DNA of 64,000 bases from Flavimaribacter sediminis (GTDB lineage: Bacteria > Pseudomonadota > Alphaproteobacteria > Rhizobiales > Rhizobiaceae), in contig NZ_JAICBX010000007.1 in assembly GCF_019492055.1 (NCBI RefSeq), positions 85,668-149,667 of the forward strand, in the 5' to 3' direction. Both the position numbers and the translations under genes were made by a program. Below, one piece after another: positions 51,770 to 60,805 of this stretch. The stretch's first letter is position 1; each line of letters starts with the position of its first letter. Below the pieces are notes generated by a model. The model saw only the letters and a program-made list of their open reading frames with translations, was not told the DNA's origin and ran no database searches.

Positions 51770-52426
51770 TCAACCTTCCTGCGGATTTCCGCAGGCGTCT
51801 TCGCCGCTCAGGTGTTGTCTGATGACGCGTGAATACGACGGGCGATCGCCTACCGATGCGCACAGGTCCGACAATCGGGGATTGGATGCGAACAGTTCCG
51901 ACTTGTCGGAAGCCCATTCGGTGAGCATGGTCAGGTATATGTCGAGCGCCGTAAATCCTCTGCGAAGAAAATAGGGCTCGCCCTCGATCGCGTTTTCTAT
52001 GGTTGAAAAGAACTCCTGCAACTGCTGTTCGGCCGTCTGACGCACTGTTTCGTTCGCGCTGTCGTCCGACGTGAATTGCTCGGGATGCCAGGCTCTGGAG
52101 AAAACCGGATACCCGCTCGTCGCCATGACCATGAGCCAGAACAGAAAGCGCGATCTGTCGGTATCGGTCGCCGCTGGCACGAGACGGCTGTCGGGATGCC
52201 GCTCGCCGAGCACAATGGTGATTGCCGCTGTTTCACCGACCACTTCGCCGTCGGGCAGTTTCAAGGCCGGTACGCGGGCGACGGGGTTGATCGAACGGTA
52301 TTCACGATTCCGATGCGCCCCCGCCGCCATATCCACATGGATGCGATCATAGTTCGCACCAATTTCGTCGAGCAGAACTTGCGGGCCGATCGCGCCTGAC
52401 ATCTTTTCCCAGTAAAGCGTGTACAT
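51770..52426 (-). CDS. Glutathione S-transferase family protein
   Basis: 218 residues. The N-terminal thioredoxin-like domain has MYTLYWEKMSGAIGPQVLLD, with NPVARVPALKLPDG (cis-Pro loop) and GETAAITIVLGERHP for glutathione contacts. An all-helical C-terminal domain follows. The class is uncertain and the natural substrate unknown. The DUF4242 gene lies upstream in transcription with a 21-base gap, so the two may be co-expressed. Confidence 0.88.
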   Translation of the reverse strand: MYTLYWEKMSGAIGPQVLLDEIGANYDRIHVDMAAGAHRNREYRSINPVARVPALKLPDGEVVGETAAITIVLGERHPDSRLVPAATDTDRSRFLFWLMVMATSGYPVFSRAWHPEQFTSDDSANETVRQTAEQQLQEFFSTIENAIEGEPYFLRRGFTALDIYLTMLTEWASDKSELFASNPRLSDLCASVGDRPSYSRVIRQHLSGEDACGNPQEG

Positions 52427-52447
52427 TCGTTTCTACCCGAAGTTTGG

Positions 52448-52732
52448 TTATGTGGGTCGATATCGCGAAGTCGCGGGATCGATTACGGACGTGATCTCGG
52501 TAATGTGCGTTGCCGGAAATCCACTCAGTTCCGCGTGGCGGTGAATGGCGTCCTCGTCCTTCGCCAGATAGATGCAGAAGGTCTTGTCGCCCGCCACATA
52601 GGAATGCTGCCACTGAATGTCGGGGCTCAGTTCCGCAAGGGCTTCGTTCGATTTTTGCGCCGCCGCTCCGAGTTCAGATCTGTCCATGCTGCCCACAGCC
52701 GGGATGTCGCGTTCAATGACGAATTTTTTCAT
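52448..52732 (-). CDS. DUF4242 (SCO4226-type nickel-binding-like) protein
   Basis: 94 residues from ATG 52732 (MKKFVIERDIPAVGS). The ferredoxin-like beta-alpha-beta fold of DUF4242 is seen: ERDIPAVGSMDRSEL, WQHSYVAGDKTFCIYLA and the HAELSGFPATHITEI end. The Streptomyces relative SCO4226 binds nickel; metal binding here is not proven. Divergent from a LysR regulator across about 140 bases, which suggests that regulator controls this gene and the GST. Confidence 0.82.
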   Translation of the reverse strand: MKKFVIERDIPAVGSMDRSELGAAAQKSNEALAELSPDIQWQHSYVAGDKTFCIYLAKDEDAIHRHAELSGFPATHITEITSVIDPATSRYRPT

Positions 52733-52870
52733 CTTCTGCCTCGTTCCTGCAAAGTTTTTCTTTTGGTGATTCAATCGCACCAATCAACAAAGCCCATTGT
52801 TTCAGGCAATATTCGCCTCTGCAGCTCATTTATTCTTTAGCCTGAGAAAGAAAAAGTTTAGTGTTGGCGC

Positions 52871-53806
52871 ATGAAGTTATCGCATCTGAATGCTCTGCGC
52901 GCTCTGGAGGCGGTGTTGCGCACGGGCGGCTTTCGCACTGCTGCGGAGGAACTGGGTGTAACCACTGCGGCAATCGGGCAGCAGATCAGGGGGCTGGAGG
53001 CTTTCGTCGGAAGAAACCTCTTCATTCGGTCTCCCGGCGGCGTGCATCCGACGGATCAGGCGCTTCGCCTGAGAAACAGGCTGACCTACGGTTTTTGGAT
53101 GGTTCACGAGGTGCTCGAGGAGCTGAGAGACGTTCATTCGTCCAACCGGATTGGGATAACGTTGCCCGAGTCCTTTGCCGAAAACTGGTTCACCAAGCGG
53201 ATTTCGGAATTCTACCGTCTTAACTCGGAGGTTGACCTGCGTCTCAACGCCTCCAATCGACGCGTGGATCTCGTCGCCGAAGGATTCGATTTTGCTATTC
53301 GCTACAGTCCGCCGCCGGAAGACGAGTTCGCTTGCGTCGATTTGTTCGGAGACCATGTGCTTCCCCTCTGCACGCCGGGGCTTGCTGAAAAATATGGTCT
53401 CTCGGAATCGAACAGCACTCTTGATGGCGTGCCACTGGTCCATCTCGACAATCGCACGCCCGATCCGCAATGGCCGGATTGGCAGAGCTGGCGCTTGGCA
53501 TTTGGCGTTGATCCGGGAGATATATCCAGTGGTGTACGCTACTCCCGGATCAGTTCCGGACTTCAGGCCGCTGTTTCGGGGCAGGGATTGGTCCTTTGCG
53601 GAATTACGGAAGCCTATGATTCAGTCGTGAGCGGGCAGTTGATCATGCCCTTCGGCCCGGACAAGCGCATGACGACGGAATACCGGTATCGACTGCTGTG
53701 GCTGAAAGACCGAAATCTTGGCGCCCTGCAAAGGAGTTTTCGTGACTGGATCACCGGTCTTGCGCATTCATTCAATGATTGCGTTACGGAGTTGCTGCGA
53801 GGATAA
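52871..53806 (+). CDS. LysR-family transcriptional regulator (GcvA-like)
   Basis: 311 residues. The helix-turn-helix is LNALRALEAVLRTGGFRTAA, then ELGVTTAAIGQQIRGLEAFVG. The effector domain has IGITLPESFAENWFTKRI and SGVRYSRISSGLQAAVSGQGL, as in GcvA-type members. It is divergent from the DUF4242-GST pair, the usual layout for a LysR regulator and its targets. Ligand unknown. Confidence 0.91.
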   Translation: MKLSHLNALRALEAVLRTGGFRTAAEELGVTTAAIGQQIRGLEAFVGRNLFIRSPGGVHPTDQALRLRNRLTYGFWMVHEVLEELRDVHSSNRIGITLPESFAENWFTKRISEFYRLNSEVDLRLNASNRRVDLVAEGFDFAIRYSPPPEDEFACVDLFGDHVLPLCTPGLAEKYGLSESNSTLDGVPLVHLDNRTPDPQWPDWQSWRLAFGVDPGDISSGVRYSRISSGLQAAVSGQGLVLCGITEAYDSVVSGQLIMPFGPDKRMTTEYRYRLLWLKDRNLGALQRSFRDWITGLAHSFNDCVTELLRG

Positions 53807-53899
53807 CAGCACTTTCCAGGAGCTTCGGAAACCGGGCTCGCGGCCATATCGTAGCGCGCGGCTGAGGCGAGCCTGATCCACCGGAGATGGGGATTTAGC

Positions 53900-54391
53900 A
53901 TGACGGGATCACCGGGAAAGGGCAACTGGGACGTCCGTATTGCGGTCGATGCGGACCAGCCCGCGATAAGCTCCCTGGTGCGGTCGGAACGGCTGTTTCC
54001 CTATGGGCTTGGCTGGCGAACCTTCGTTGTCGCCGAGGCGGGCGACAGGATTGTCGGCGCGGCGCAGATCCGCAATCATCGCGACGGCTCGCGCGAACTC
54101 GGATCGCTTGTGGTGACGCCAGGCTGGCGCAATCGCGGCGTCGCGGAGGCGATGATCGACACGCTGCTTGCAGGCGAAACCGGTCCGGTGCACCTGGTCA
54201 CCGCCGCCAAGCGAGCGTTGCGTTTCAGGCGTTTTGGTTTCGAGACAATCAATGTCTCACAGGCGCCGGGCGCGTTGCGACGGCATTTCTGGCTCGGGCA
54301 GATCGGCGGCGGCCTGTCACGGCTTTTCAGCCTTCGGCGCCCGAGGTCGATGGTGGTGATGCGCCGGGACGGAACAAAGCTGAATCAATAA
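53900..54391 (+). CDS. GNAT-family N-acetyltransferase
   Basis: 163 residues. The acetyl-CoA loop is TPGWRNRGVAEAMIDTLL, preceded by the beta-strand ELGSLVV; the C-terminal part has RALRFRRFGFETINV. An Arg-rich tail (LFSLRRPRSMVVMRRDG) follows. Substrate unknown; many such proteins act on amino acids or protein N-termini. Followed by a CAP-domain gene after 39 bases. Confidence 0.85.
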   Translation: MTGSPGKGNWDVRIAVDADQPAISSLVRSERLFPYGLGWRTFVVAEAGDRIVGAAQIRNHRDGSRELGSLVVTPGWRNRGVAEAMIDTLLAGETGPVHLVTAAKRALRFRRFGFETINVSQAPGALRRHFWLGQIGGGLSRLFSLRRPRSMVVMRRDGTKLNQ

Positions 54392-54430
54392 GCGTTGCGA
54401 CCTGTATCCGTTGGTGTTTGAGAGGTTCCG

Positions 54431-55381
54431 ATGTCGAGAAACCGCATTTCAGCCTTGCTGGTGCTTCTGGCAGTATTCATGACTTCGCCGGTATCGATGG
54501 TTGGAGCGGCGGATCTGGAAGTATTGCGCGAACGCGCGCTCGCTCTCGTCAATGAAGCCCGGGAAAAGCAGGAGCTGACGGTGCTGCAGCGAAGCACTCT
54601 GCTTGACAAGGCGGCGCAAAGCCATGCCGAAGACATGATGGAGCGGGATTACTATTCGCACAGCTCGCCGGAAGGCGACACGGTGAGTGATCGTTTTCGC
54701 GACCGGGGCGGAAGCCGCTGGAAGCTGGTGGCCGAAAACATCGCCACCTGTTCAGGCTGCGACACGCCGCCGACCGTAGATCGGGTCGTGGCGTTTCAAA
54801 AAGGCTGGATGGACAGTCCCGGCCACCGTGAAAATATCCTGAAGGCCGGTCTCGACAGTTTCGGATTTGGAATCGCCGGCAGCGACGGCCGGATATTCGC
54901 GGTCCAGACATTTGCCGGCGCGGGTGAACCGCGTGGGCTCGGTCCCGGCGAGGAGGCGGTCGCGCTCGCGCCTGGCGAACAGCTGCAGCAAGCAGAGCGC
55001 AGTGTCAACCGGGCCCGGCAACGCGCGGACGTGGAAACCGTTGAAGCCAGCGAAGCGCTTGCGGACGTCGCCCGGCAGTTGCTGCCGGAGGGCGATCTGG
55101 GAAAAAGCCTGATCGATCGTCCCGACAATCTGTTTGATCTGCTGCCCCACGGGCAGGCTGAAGACTGGAGCAGCCTTTCTATCATGGCTGGCGCCTGCGG
55201 GGGCTGCGGCAGCAGGCCGACTGCCGCCGATATCCGATATTTCGTTGGTCAATGGAGCGACGACCCCCAGGATGGCCGCACAGTTCTCGACGAAGGCGCG
55301 ACCCACCTTGGATTTGCCATGAGAGTGGACGGCGACGGCCGGAAAATTGCCGTTGCCGTGCTTGGACAGAAGTTCCGCTGA
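54431..55381 (+). CDS. Secreted CAP (SCP-like) domain protein with duplicated C-terminal half
   Basis: 316 residues. A signal peptide (LLVLLAVFMTSPVSMVGAA) leads to a CAP/SCP domain: HAEDMMERDYYSHSSPEGD, KLVAENIATCSGCDTPPT and GWMDSPGHRENILKAGLDSFG. After a Gln/Arg-rich helical linker, the last 70 residues repeat the second half of that domain in degenerate form: AGACGGCGSRPTAADIRYFV, then WSDDPQDGRTVLDEGATHLG. Both copies have a CxGC-type pair. CAP proteins are extracellular; their activity in bacteria is mostly unknown. Confidence 0.87.
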   Translation: MSRNRISALLVLLAVFMTSPVSMVGAADLEVLRERALALVNEAREKQELTVLQRSTLLDKAAQSHAEDMMERDYYSHSSPEGDTVSDRFRDRGGSRWKLVAENIATCSGCDTPPTVDRVVAFQKGWMDSPGHRENILKAGLDSFGFGIAGSDGRIFAVQTFAGAGEPRGLGPGEEAVALAPGEQLQQAERSVNRARQRADVETVEASEALADVARQLLPEGDLGKSLIDRPDNLFDLLPHGQAEDWSSLSIMAGACGGCGSRPTAADIRYFVGQWSDDPQDGRTVLDEGATHLGFAMRVDGDGRKIAVAVLGQKFR

Positions 55382-55462
55382 CTTTCCGGCGCGACAGCCA
55401 ATGTTGGACTGGAGCCAAGATGCACTATGTGACTGGTGAAGTCGTCGCGAAGGAGGCAACCC

Positions 55463-56383
55463 TTGAAGACCAACAGACGCGATTTGCTCAAACTTGGCGT
55501 AGCGGCGGGAGCCGCCGCTTTGGGACCGCTTCGAGTCGGCGCACAGGAGACGTCCGGTCCGCTGATGCGGAGCATTCCCTCAAGCGACGTCAGGATTCCT
55601 GCAGTCGGCCTGGGCTCTTGGATAACCTTCAACGTGGGCGACGATCCCGTACTGCTCGCTTCCTGCGCCGATGTCATGGAAGCCTTCTTTGCCGCCGGCG
55701 GAACGGTCATCGACAGCTCCCCCATGTACGGTTCGTCTCAGGCGACGATCGGTTACGGGCTTGAGAAGTTGAATCGGTCAGACGACGTTTTCGCCGCAGA
55801 CAAGGTCTGGACCCGCGACAGCGACGCCGGCGCTTCGCAATTGGAGCTGTCGCGCTCGCGGTGGGGCGTTCCCGATTTCGATCTCGCGCAGGTGCACAAC
55901 TTGCTAGCGTGGGAGCCTCACCTCGAAACGCTTTTCGCGATGAAACAGGCCGGCTCGCTGCTCCATGTCGGCATTACCACCTCTCACGGACGGCGGCACG
56001 GCGAGATGGAAGCGATCATGGGAAGCCAACCGATCGATTTCGTGCAACTGACCTACAATCCGGTTGACCGGGAGGCCGAAGAGCGGCTGCTGCCTATGGC
56101 GCGCGAACGCGGCATCGCAGTGCTCGTCAATCGACCTTTTCGCGGCGGGTCGCTGGCGGATCATCTCGCCCGTGAGCCTCTGCCGGACTGGGCGACGGAC
56201 ATCGGCGCGTCGAGCTGGGCGCAGATCATTCTGAAATACATCCTTTCCCATTCCGCCGTGACCTGCGCCATTCCGGCGACGACGCGGATCGACCATGTGC
56301 AAGAGAACGTGCGCGCCGCCAGCGATCCGCTTCCCGATGAAGCCATGCGCCAACGGATCGCCGATCACATTCGAAGCGTCTGA
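55463..56383 (+). CDS. Tat-exported aldo/keto reductase
   Basis: 306 residues from TTG 55463, chosen because AGGAGG lies five bases upstream; GTG 55436 is the alternative. The N-terminus has a twin-arginine signal (NRRDLLKLGVAAGAAALGP). The AKR barrel carries its catalytic set: Asp in VIDSSPMYGSS with Tyr in the same motif, Lys in FAADKVWTR and His in AQVHNLLAW. Export by Tat fits a cofactor-loaded NAD(P)H enzyme. Its stop overlaps the next gene by one base. Confidence 0.88.
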   Translation: MKTNRRDLLKLGVAAGAAALGPLRVGAQETSGPLMRSIPSSDVRIPAVGLGSWITFNVGDDPVLLASCADVMEAFFAAGGTVIDSSPMYGSSQATIGYGLEKLNRSDDVFAADKVWTRDSDAGASQLELSRSRWGVPDFDLAQVHNLLAWEPHLETLFAMKQAGSLLHVGITTSHGRRHGEMEAIMGSQPIDFVQLTYNPVDREAEERLLPMARERGIAVLVNRPFRGGSLADHLAREPLPDWATDIGASSWAQIILKYILSHSAVTCAIPATTRIDHVQENVRAASDPLPDEAMRQRIADHIRSV

Positions 56384-57072
56384 TGAATGAATGGCTGAGC
56401 TATCGCCTGTCCGATTTCGTCATGTTTTCGGCCCGCGTCTACGAACGGCAAATCGAACTTTACAACAGGGAGTTCGCCGGCCTGCAGATTCTTGCACTCT
56501 GTCTCGCCGTGACTATGATCTGGATTTGCCTTCGACGCCCGACACTGGCGAACCGCATAGTTCCGGTGATCCTCGGTCTCGGATGGCTGTGGGTCGCCTG
56601 GAGCTTCCTGTGGCGCCGCTACGCCGAGATCAACCTGCTTGCCGAATACGCGGCGATCGCTTTCGCCCTGGAGGGAGCCGCCTTTCTGGTCCTTGCCCTG
56701 CGCAAGCGCGGCGTCGCGGTGCAATTACCGTCCGCCAGCATGAGCTCTCTTGCGTTGGCGGTGATCGCACTGCCTCTTTTTTTCTATCCGTTGATTGCGC
56801 CCCTGACGGGCAGCCCGATTGCCGCGGCTGAATTTTTTCTCATGACGCCGGATCCCACGGCGCTCGGCACGCTCGCCATTCTCGCCTTTTCAGGCACGCG
56901 GCTGCGCTGGCTCCTGATGATTGCGCCAACCCTCTGGTGCGCCCTTTCGGCGGCCATGCTCTGGACGCTCGACCTGCCGTCATCGCGGGTCTTGGCGGCG
57001 GCGCTGCCGGTTGTTCTCATCCTTGCCGTGGTCAGAGGTTTGCGCAGAACTAGCGCTGCTTCTTCTCCTTGA
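56383..57072 (+). CDS. DUF6064 membrane protein
   Basis: 229 residues with seven to eight hydrophobic helices. The start overlaps the reductase stop (TGATG), so the two are coupled. The N-terminus LSYRLSDFVMFSARVYERQ is typical of DUF6064. Further helices include VPVILGLGWLWVAWSFLW and ALAVIALPLFFYPLIAPL. Function unknown; it may partner the exported reductase. It ends inside the convergent antiporter gene (23-base overlap). Confidence 0.82.
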   Translation: MNEWLSYRLSDFVMFSARVYERQIELYNREFAGLQILALCLAVTMIWICLRRPTLANRIVPVILGLGWLWVAWSFLWRRYAEINLLAEYAAIAFALEGAAFLVLALRKRGVAVQLPSASMSSLALAVIALPLFFYPLIAPLTGSPIAAAEFFLMTPDPTALGTLAILAFSGTRLRWLLMIAPTLWCALSAAMLWTLDLPSSRVLAAALPVVLILAVVRGLRRTSAASSP

Positions 57073-58303
57073 GCGAATCCATCGCCCAGCCGACGGAGAA
57101 ACCGTGCATGATGGTGGACAGCAAGATCACCAGTCCGACCAGCGCCCAGAGCGAGTTCTCGTTGACAAACTCCATGTTCTTTCCGGCGTAGCACAGATAG
57201 TAGATCGAGCCGATGCCGCGCACGCCGTAGACCGAGATCACCCACCGGTCGCGGCGGGGAAGGTCGGTTCCAAGAAGTCCGATCCAGCCTGACAGCGGGC
57301 GGATGATCACAAGCAGCACGACAGCGACGGCGACCTGCGTCCAGGTGAGATCGGCGAACAGCAGCGGCAGGACGCTGCCGAGCGCGATCAGCAGCAGGGC
57401 TGTGAGCGCGTGCTCGATCGATTCGGAAAAGTCGTGCAGGCGCCGATGGAAGTGGTGGTCTTCCTCGATGCGCCGCAGGGTCAGACCCAGAATGGCGACT
57501 GCGATGAAGCCGTAGCCCTCGATCATCTCGGTGGACCCGTAGCACAACAGCACGCCGGCGAGGGCGATCACTCCGGACCCGGTTTCAGCGAGGATCGACC
57601 CGCGCGGCACGACAAAGAGGATGTAGCCGAGCGCCTTCGCGCCGAGCCAGCCCATTCCGACGCCGACGGCGATCCGGTAGACGACGTCGATGGCGAGCCA
57701 CTCCAGCCCCCAGGCGGTCGGCTGGAGGCCGGCGGCGGCGACAATCAGTCCGAGATAGACGAAGGGAAAGGCGAGCCCGTCATTGAGGCCGGCCTCGGTG
57801 GTCAGCGTGAAACGCACCGGATGTTCGGCGCCCTCATGCGGCGGGCCAACCTGCACATCCGAGGCAAGCACCGGATCCGTGGGGGCGAGCACCGCGCCGA
57901 GCAGGATCGCGCCTGCCGCGGTCAGGCCCACAAAGCCGACGCCGAGAAAGGCGACGGCGAATATGGTGAGCGGCATGGCGATCGCCAGCATTCGGAAGGT
58001 TGGCATCCATTTCCGCCACGCGCCGATCCTGTCGATGCGCAAGCCGGCGCCGAACAGCGCGATGATGACTGTCAGCTCACTGACCAGTTCCCACGGAAGC
58101 GGCGTCTGACGCGGGTCGGGCAGCGAAGGCAAACCGGGAATGAGCAGGCTTGCAGCCGCGCCCAAAAGGATCATCAGCGGGGCGGCGGCCGGTTCGCGTT
58201 TCGAGACAAGCCGGGGGAGCCAGCGCGCCAGGATGACGATGACGCCGATGACGGCCAGCGCGAGGTGATAGGGTTCAAGGGCGAAAAATTCGTGATTCTG
58301 CAT
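57050..58303 (-). CDS. Cation:proton antiporter (CPA1 / NhaP-like)
   Basis: 417 residues, about twelve membrane helices. The ion-binding segment is AVLAPTDPVLASDVQVG, followed by TEAGLNDGLAFPFVYLG, both diagnostic of CPA1 Na+(K+)/H+ exchangers. Then VFVVP-like and LIIRPLSGWIGLLG segments, and GVRGIGSIYYLCYA near the C-terminus. There is no large cytoplasmic tail. It exchanges cations for protons across the inner membrane; specificity is not visible. The overlap with the DUF6064 gene is tail-to-tail. Confidence 0.93.
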   Translation of the reverse strand: MQNHEFFALEPYHLALAVIGVIVILARWLPRLVSKREPAAAPLMILLGAAASLLIPGLPSLPDPRQTPLPWELVSELTVIIALFGAGLRIDRIGAWRKWMPTFRMLAIAMPLTIFAVAFLGVGFVGLTAAGAILLGAVLAPTDPVLASDVQVGPPHEGAEHPVRFTLTTEAGLNDGLAFPFVYLGLIVAAAGLQPTAWGLEWLAIDVVYRIAVGVGMGWLGAKALGYILFVVPRGSILAETGSGVIALAGVLLCYGSTEMIEGYGFIAVAILGLTLRRIEEDHHFHRRLHDFSESIEHALTALLLIALGSVLPLLFADLTWTQVAVAVVLLVIIRPLSGWIGLLGTDLPRRDRWVISVYGVRGIGSIYYLCYAGKNMEFVNENSLWALVGLVILLSTIMHGFSVGWAMDSLKEKKQR

Positions 58304-58381
58304 GCGACCATTCTGTGCGTATGTGGGGATCGTGCGCCCATTCCCCCTTTATAAACGCGCCTGGCCTGAAATGGTTGCGGA

Positions 58382-59191
58382 TCAGTCGAGCAGGCCGCCC
58401 GGCGTGAACAGGTCGGCGATCAGCGTATCGCGGGCGCGGAAGCCGGGAGGCGTCTTCTGCCGCGCGCTGTCCTGGATCAGCCGGGCGAACGCCACCGTTC
58501 GTCCGTCGCGCGACGCCCAGCCAACGAACCAGCCGAAGGGCGTTCCCCGGACGACATTGCCGTCAGTCCCACGCGGCAGGCCGGCGCCGGTCTTGCCCCA
58601 GAGCCGCCAGCCGCCCTGTTGTGCGCCGTGATCCATGATCGCGGCGGTGTTTTCCACGGCGGACGCCTTTACCGGCAGCCGCCCGCCGACGAGCTTGCGC
58701 AGGAAGGCGACCTGTCCGTCCGGCGCGATCTGCAGCGAGGAGCTGAGCCAGGCGTGCGTCAGGCCATTGTCCTTGCTCGGATCGCCGGACAGATCGCGAT
58801 TGCCGTAGTCGAAGGCGTCGACATAGGACTGGAAGCGCTCCGGGCCCAGGCTTTCTGTGATCTTCTGCGAATACCAGACGACGGAATACTGCATCCAGCG
58901 GGCGGGCGTCGCGGGCTCGCGCCACTCCGGCCGCCAGTCGACATAGCCTTTTTGGAAGGGGAGCTCCGGCTCTTCCGGCGACTTCAGGACGCCGCTGTCG
59001 AAGCCCATCAGGGCGATGGCGATCTTGAAGGTCGAGGCCGGCGACATTCGGCCCGCGCAATCGCCCTCGCGCGCCAGTTCGGCGCCGCTGGCCACCTCCA
59101 CCACGAGGGTGCAGATCGTGCGAGTTTGAGCCTGGCCTGGCGCGACAGCGCTAAGAAACAGGGCAAGGCTTAACAGGGCAGGACGCACCAT
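58382..59191 (-). CDS. Class D (OXA-type) beta-lactamase
   Basis: 269 residues with a signal peptide (LLSLALFLSAVAPGQAQ). All class D motifs are in place: Ser53-Thr-Phe-Lys in SPASTFKIA, Ser103-Val-Val in QYSVVWYS, Tyr129-Gly-Asn in DYGNRD, the Trp-x-x-Ser in HAWLSSSLQI, and Lys200-Thr-Gly in LWGKTGAG. It should hydrolyse beta-lactams in the periplasm. No IS element, integron or resistance cluster adjoins it, so it looks like a chromosomal intrinsic gene. Which drugs it handles, and whether it is expressed, cannot be seen. Confidence 0.94.
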   Translation of the reverse strand: MVRPALLSLALFLSAVAPGQAQTRTICTLVVEVASGAELAREGDCAGRMSPASTFKIAIALMGFDSGVLKSPEEPELPFQKGYVDWRPEWREPATPARWMQYSVVWYSQKITESLGPERFQSYVDAFDYGNRDLSGDPSKDNGLTHAWLSSSLQIAPDGQVAFLRKLVGGRLPVKASAVENTAAIMDHGAQQGGWRLWGKTGAGLPRGTDGNVVRGTPFGWFVGWASRDGRTVAFARLIQDSARQKTPPGFRARDTLIADLFTPGGLLD

Positions 59192-59413
59192 GAAGTTTCT
59201 CCTTCCTTGGCGGGTCGGACCATCGGAGATTCTGCGTCGGGCGTCAATCTTCCCGCCGAAAGTTGCGAAAACCGGAAATACTGCCCGCTGTAGTGGAGTT
59301 TCGCAGGAAATAAAAACAAGACCTTGTGACTACTGTCACCGAACTGTAGTTTTTCCGACGTAGGAGGAGCGGACCTTGCGAAATAGGTTCGTGATACAAC
59401 AGGGAGAATTCCT

Positions 59414-60727
59414 ATGAAGAAACTGATCCTGTCGGCGATGCTTGCGAGCTCCGCCGCCGCGTTGCCGATGCCCGCCATGGCGGCCACCGAAATCGAATTC
59501 TGGCACGCCTTTACCGGACGCCTCGGAGAACTGGTGGCCGAACAGGTCGAGACCTTCAACAACAGCCAGGACGATTACGTGGTCGTCGCCTCGCACAAGG
59601 GCAACTATTCCGAAACGCTGAACGCCGGCATCGCCGCCTTCCGCGCCGGTGAGCAGCCCGACATCCTGATGGTTTTCGAGGTCGGCACGGCGACGATGAT
59701 GGGCGCCAAGGGCGCGGTCAAGCCGGTCTACGAAGTCATGGCGGAAGCCGGCGCCGATTTCGATCCGGACGCCTATATCGGCGCGGTGAAAGGCTACTAC
59801 ACCACGACCGACGGCGAGATGCTGTCGCTGCCGTTCAACTCCTCGACGCCTGTTCTCTGGGTCAACAAGGACGCGCTGAAGGAAGCCGGCATCGACCCCG
59901 ACGTCGATCTCTCCACCTGGGAGAAGGTCGGCGACGTGCTGGACAAGCTGAAGGCGGCCGGCCACGAGTGCCCGCTGACGACGGCGTGGCAGAGCTGGAT
60001 TCATCTCGAAAACCTGTCGGCCTATCACAACGTTCCCTTCGCCACGAAGGACAACGGCTTCGCCGGCCTCGACACGGAGCTGACGTTCAACAGCCCGTTG
60101 CAGGTCAAGCACATCCAGACGATGGGCGACTGGGCCAAGGACGGCAAGTTCGTCTACAAGGGCCGCCGCAACGAAGGCGGCGCTGACTTCCGTTCCGGCG
60201 GCTGCGCGCTGTTCACCGAAAGCTCGGCCGGCTATGCGGGCATCAAGTCCGAAGCCGAATTCGACTTCGCCGTTCGCCCGCTGCCCTACTGGTCGGCCGC
60301 CGAAGGCGCGCCGCAGAACACGATCATCGGCGGCGCGTCGCTGTGGGTGATGGAAGGCCAGGATCCGGCGGAGTACGAAGCCGTCGCCGCTTTCCTGAAC
60401 TTCCTGTCGTCCACCGACATCCAGGCCAAGTGGCACCAGGACACCGGCTATCTGCCGATCACCAAGGCCGCCGGCGAGAAGACCAGGGCCGACGGTTTCT
60501 ACGACGCCAATCCGGGCACCGACATCGCGGTGATCCAGATGACGGCGAATGAGCCGACCGCCAATTCGAAGGGCCTGCGTCTCGGCTCCTTCGACCAGAT
60601 CCGCGGCATCATCGACGAGGAACTGGAAGGCGTATGGTCGGGCGACAAGGACGCCCAGGCTGCTCTCGACAGCGCCGTCGAGCGCGGGAACGTGCTGCTT
60701 CGTCGTTTCCAGCAGGCCAACAACTGA
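59414..60727 (+). CDS. ugpB: Glycerol-3-phosphate-binding protein UgpB
   Basis: 437 residues with a signal peptide ending in PAMAA. The mature part begins TEIEFWHAFTGRLGE and contains HKGNYSETLNAGIAAFR, the diagnostic VGTATMMGAKGAVKPVY, LPFNSSTPVLWVNKDALK and APQNTIIGGASLWVM, closely paralleling E. coli UgpB. It captures glycerol-3-phosphate or glycerophosphodiesters in the periplasm. First gene of ugpBAEC; a ribosome site ACAGGGAG precedes ATG 59414. No ugpQ is in view. Confidence 0.95.
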   Translation: MKKLILSAMLASSAAALPMPAMAATEIEFWHAFTGRLGELVAEQVETFNNSQDDYVVVASHKGNYSETLNAGIAAFRAGEQPDILMVFEVGTATMMGAKGAVKPVYEVMAEAGADFDPDAYIGAVKGYYTTTDGEMLSLPFNSSTPVLWVNKDALKEAGIDPDVDLSTWEKVGDVLDKLKAAGHECPLTTAWQSWIHLENLSAYHNVPFATKDNGFAGLDTELTFNSPLQVKHIQTMGDWAKDGKFVYKGRRNEGGADFRSGGCALFTESSAGYAGIKSEAEFDFAVRPLPYWSAAEGAPQNTIIGGASLWVMEGQDPAEYEAVAAFLNFLSSTDIQAKWHQDTGYLPITKAAGEKTRADGFYDANPGTDIAVIQMTANEPTANSKGLRLGSFDQIRGIIDEELEGVWSGDKDAQAALDSAVERGNVLLRRFQQANN

Positions 60728-60805
60728 TAAAGCATACATGTTTCCGGCGGCGGCGATCATCCGCCGCCGGATACTGACCGGACCGGATCGGGGGACGACG
60801 AGGCG

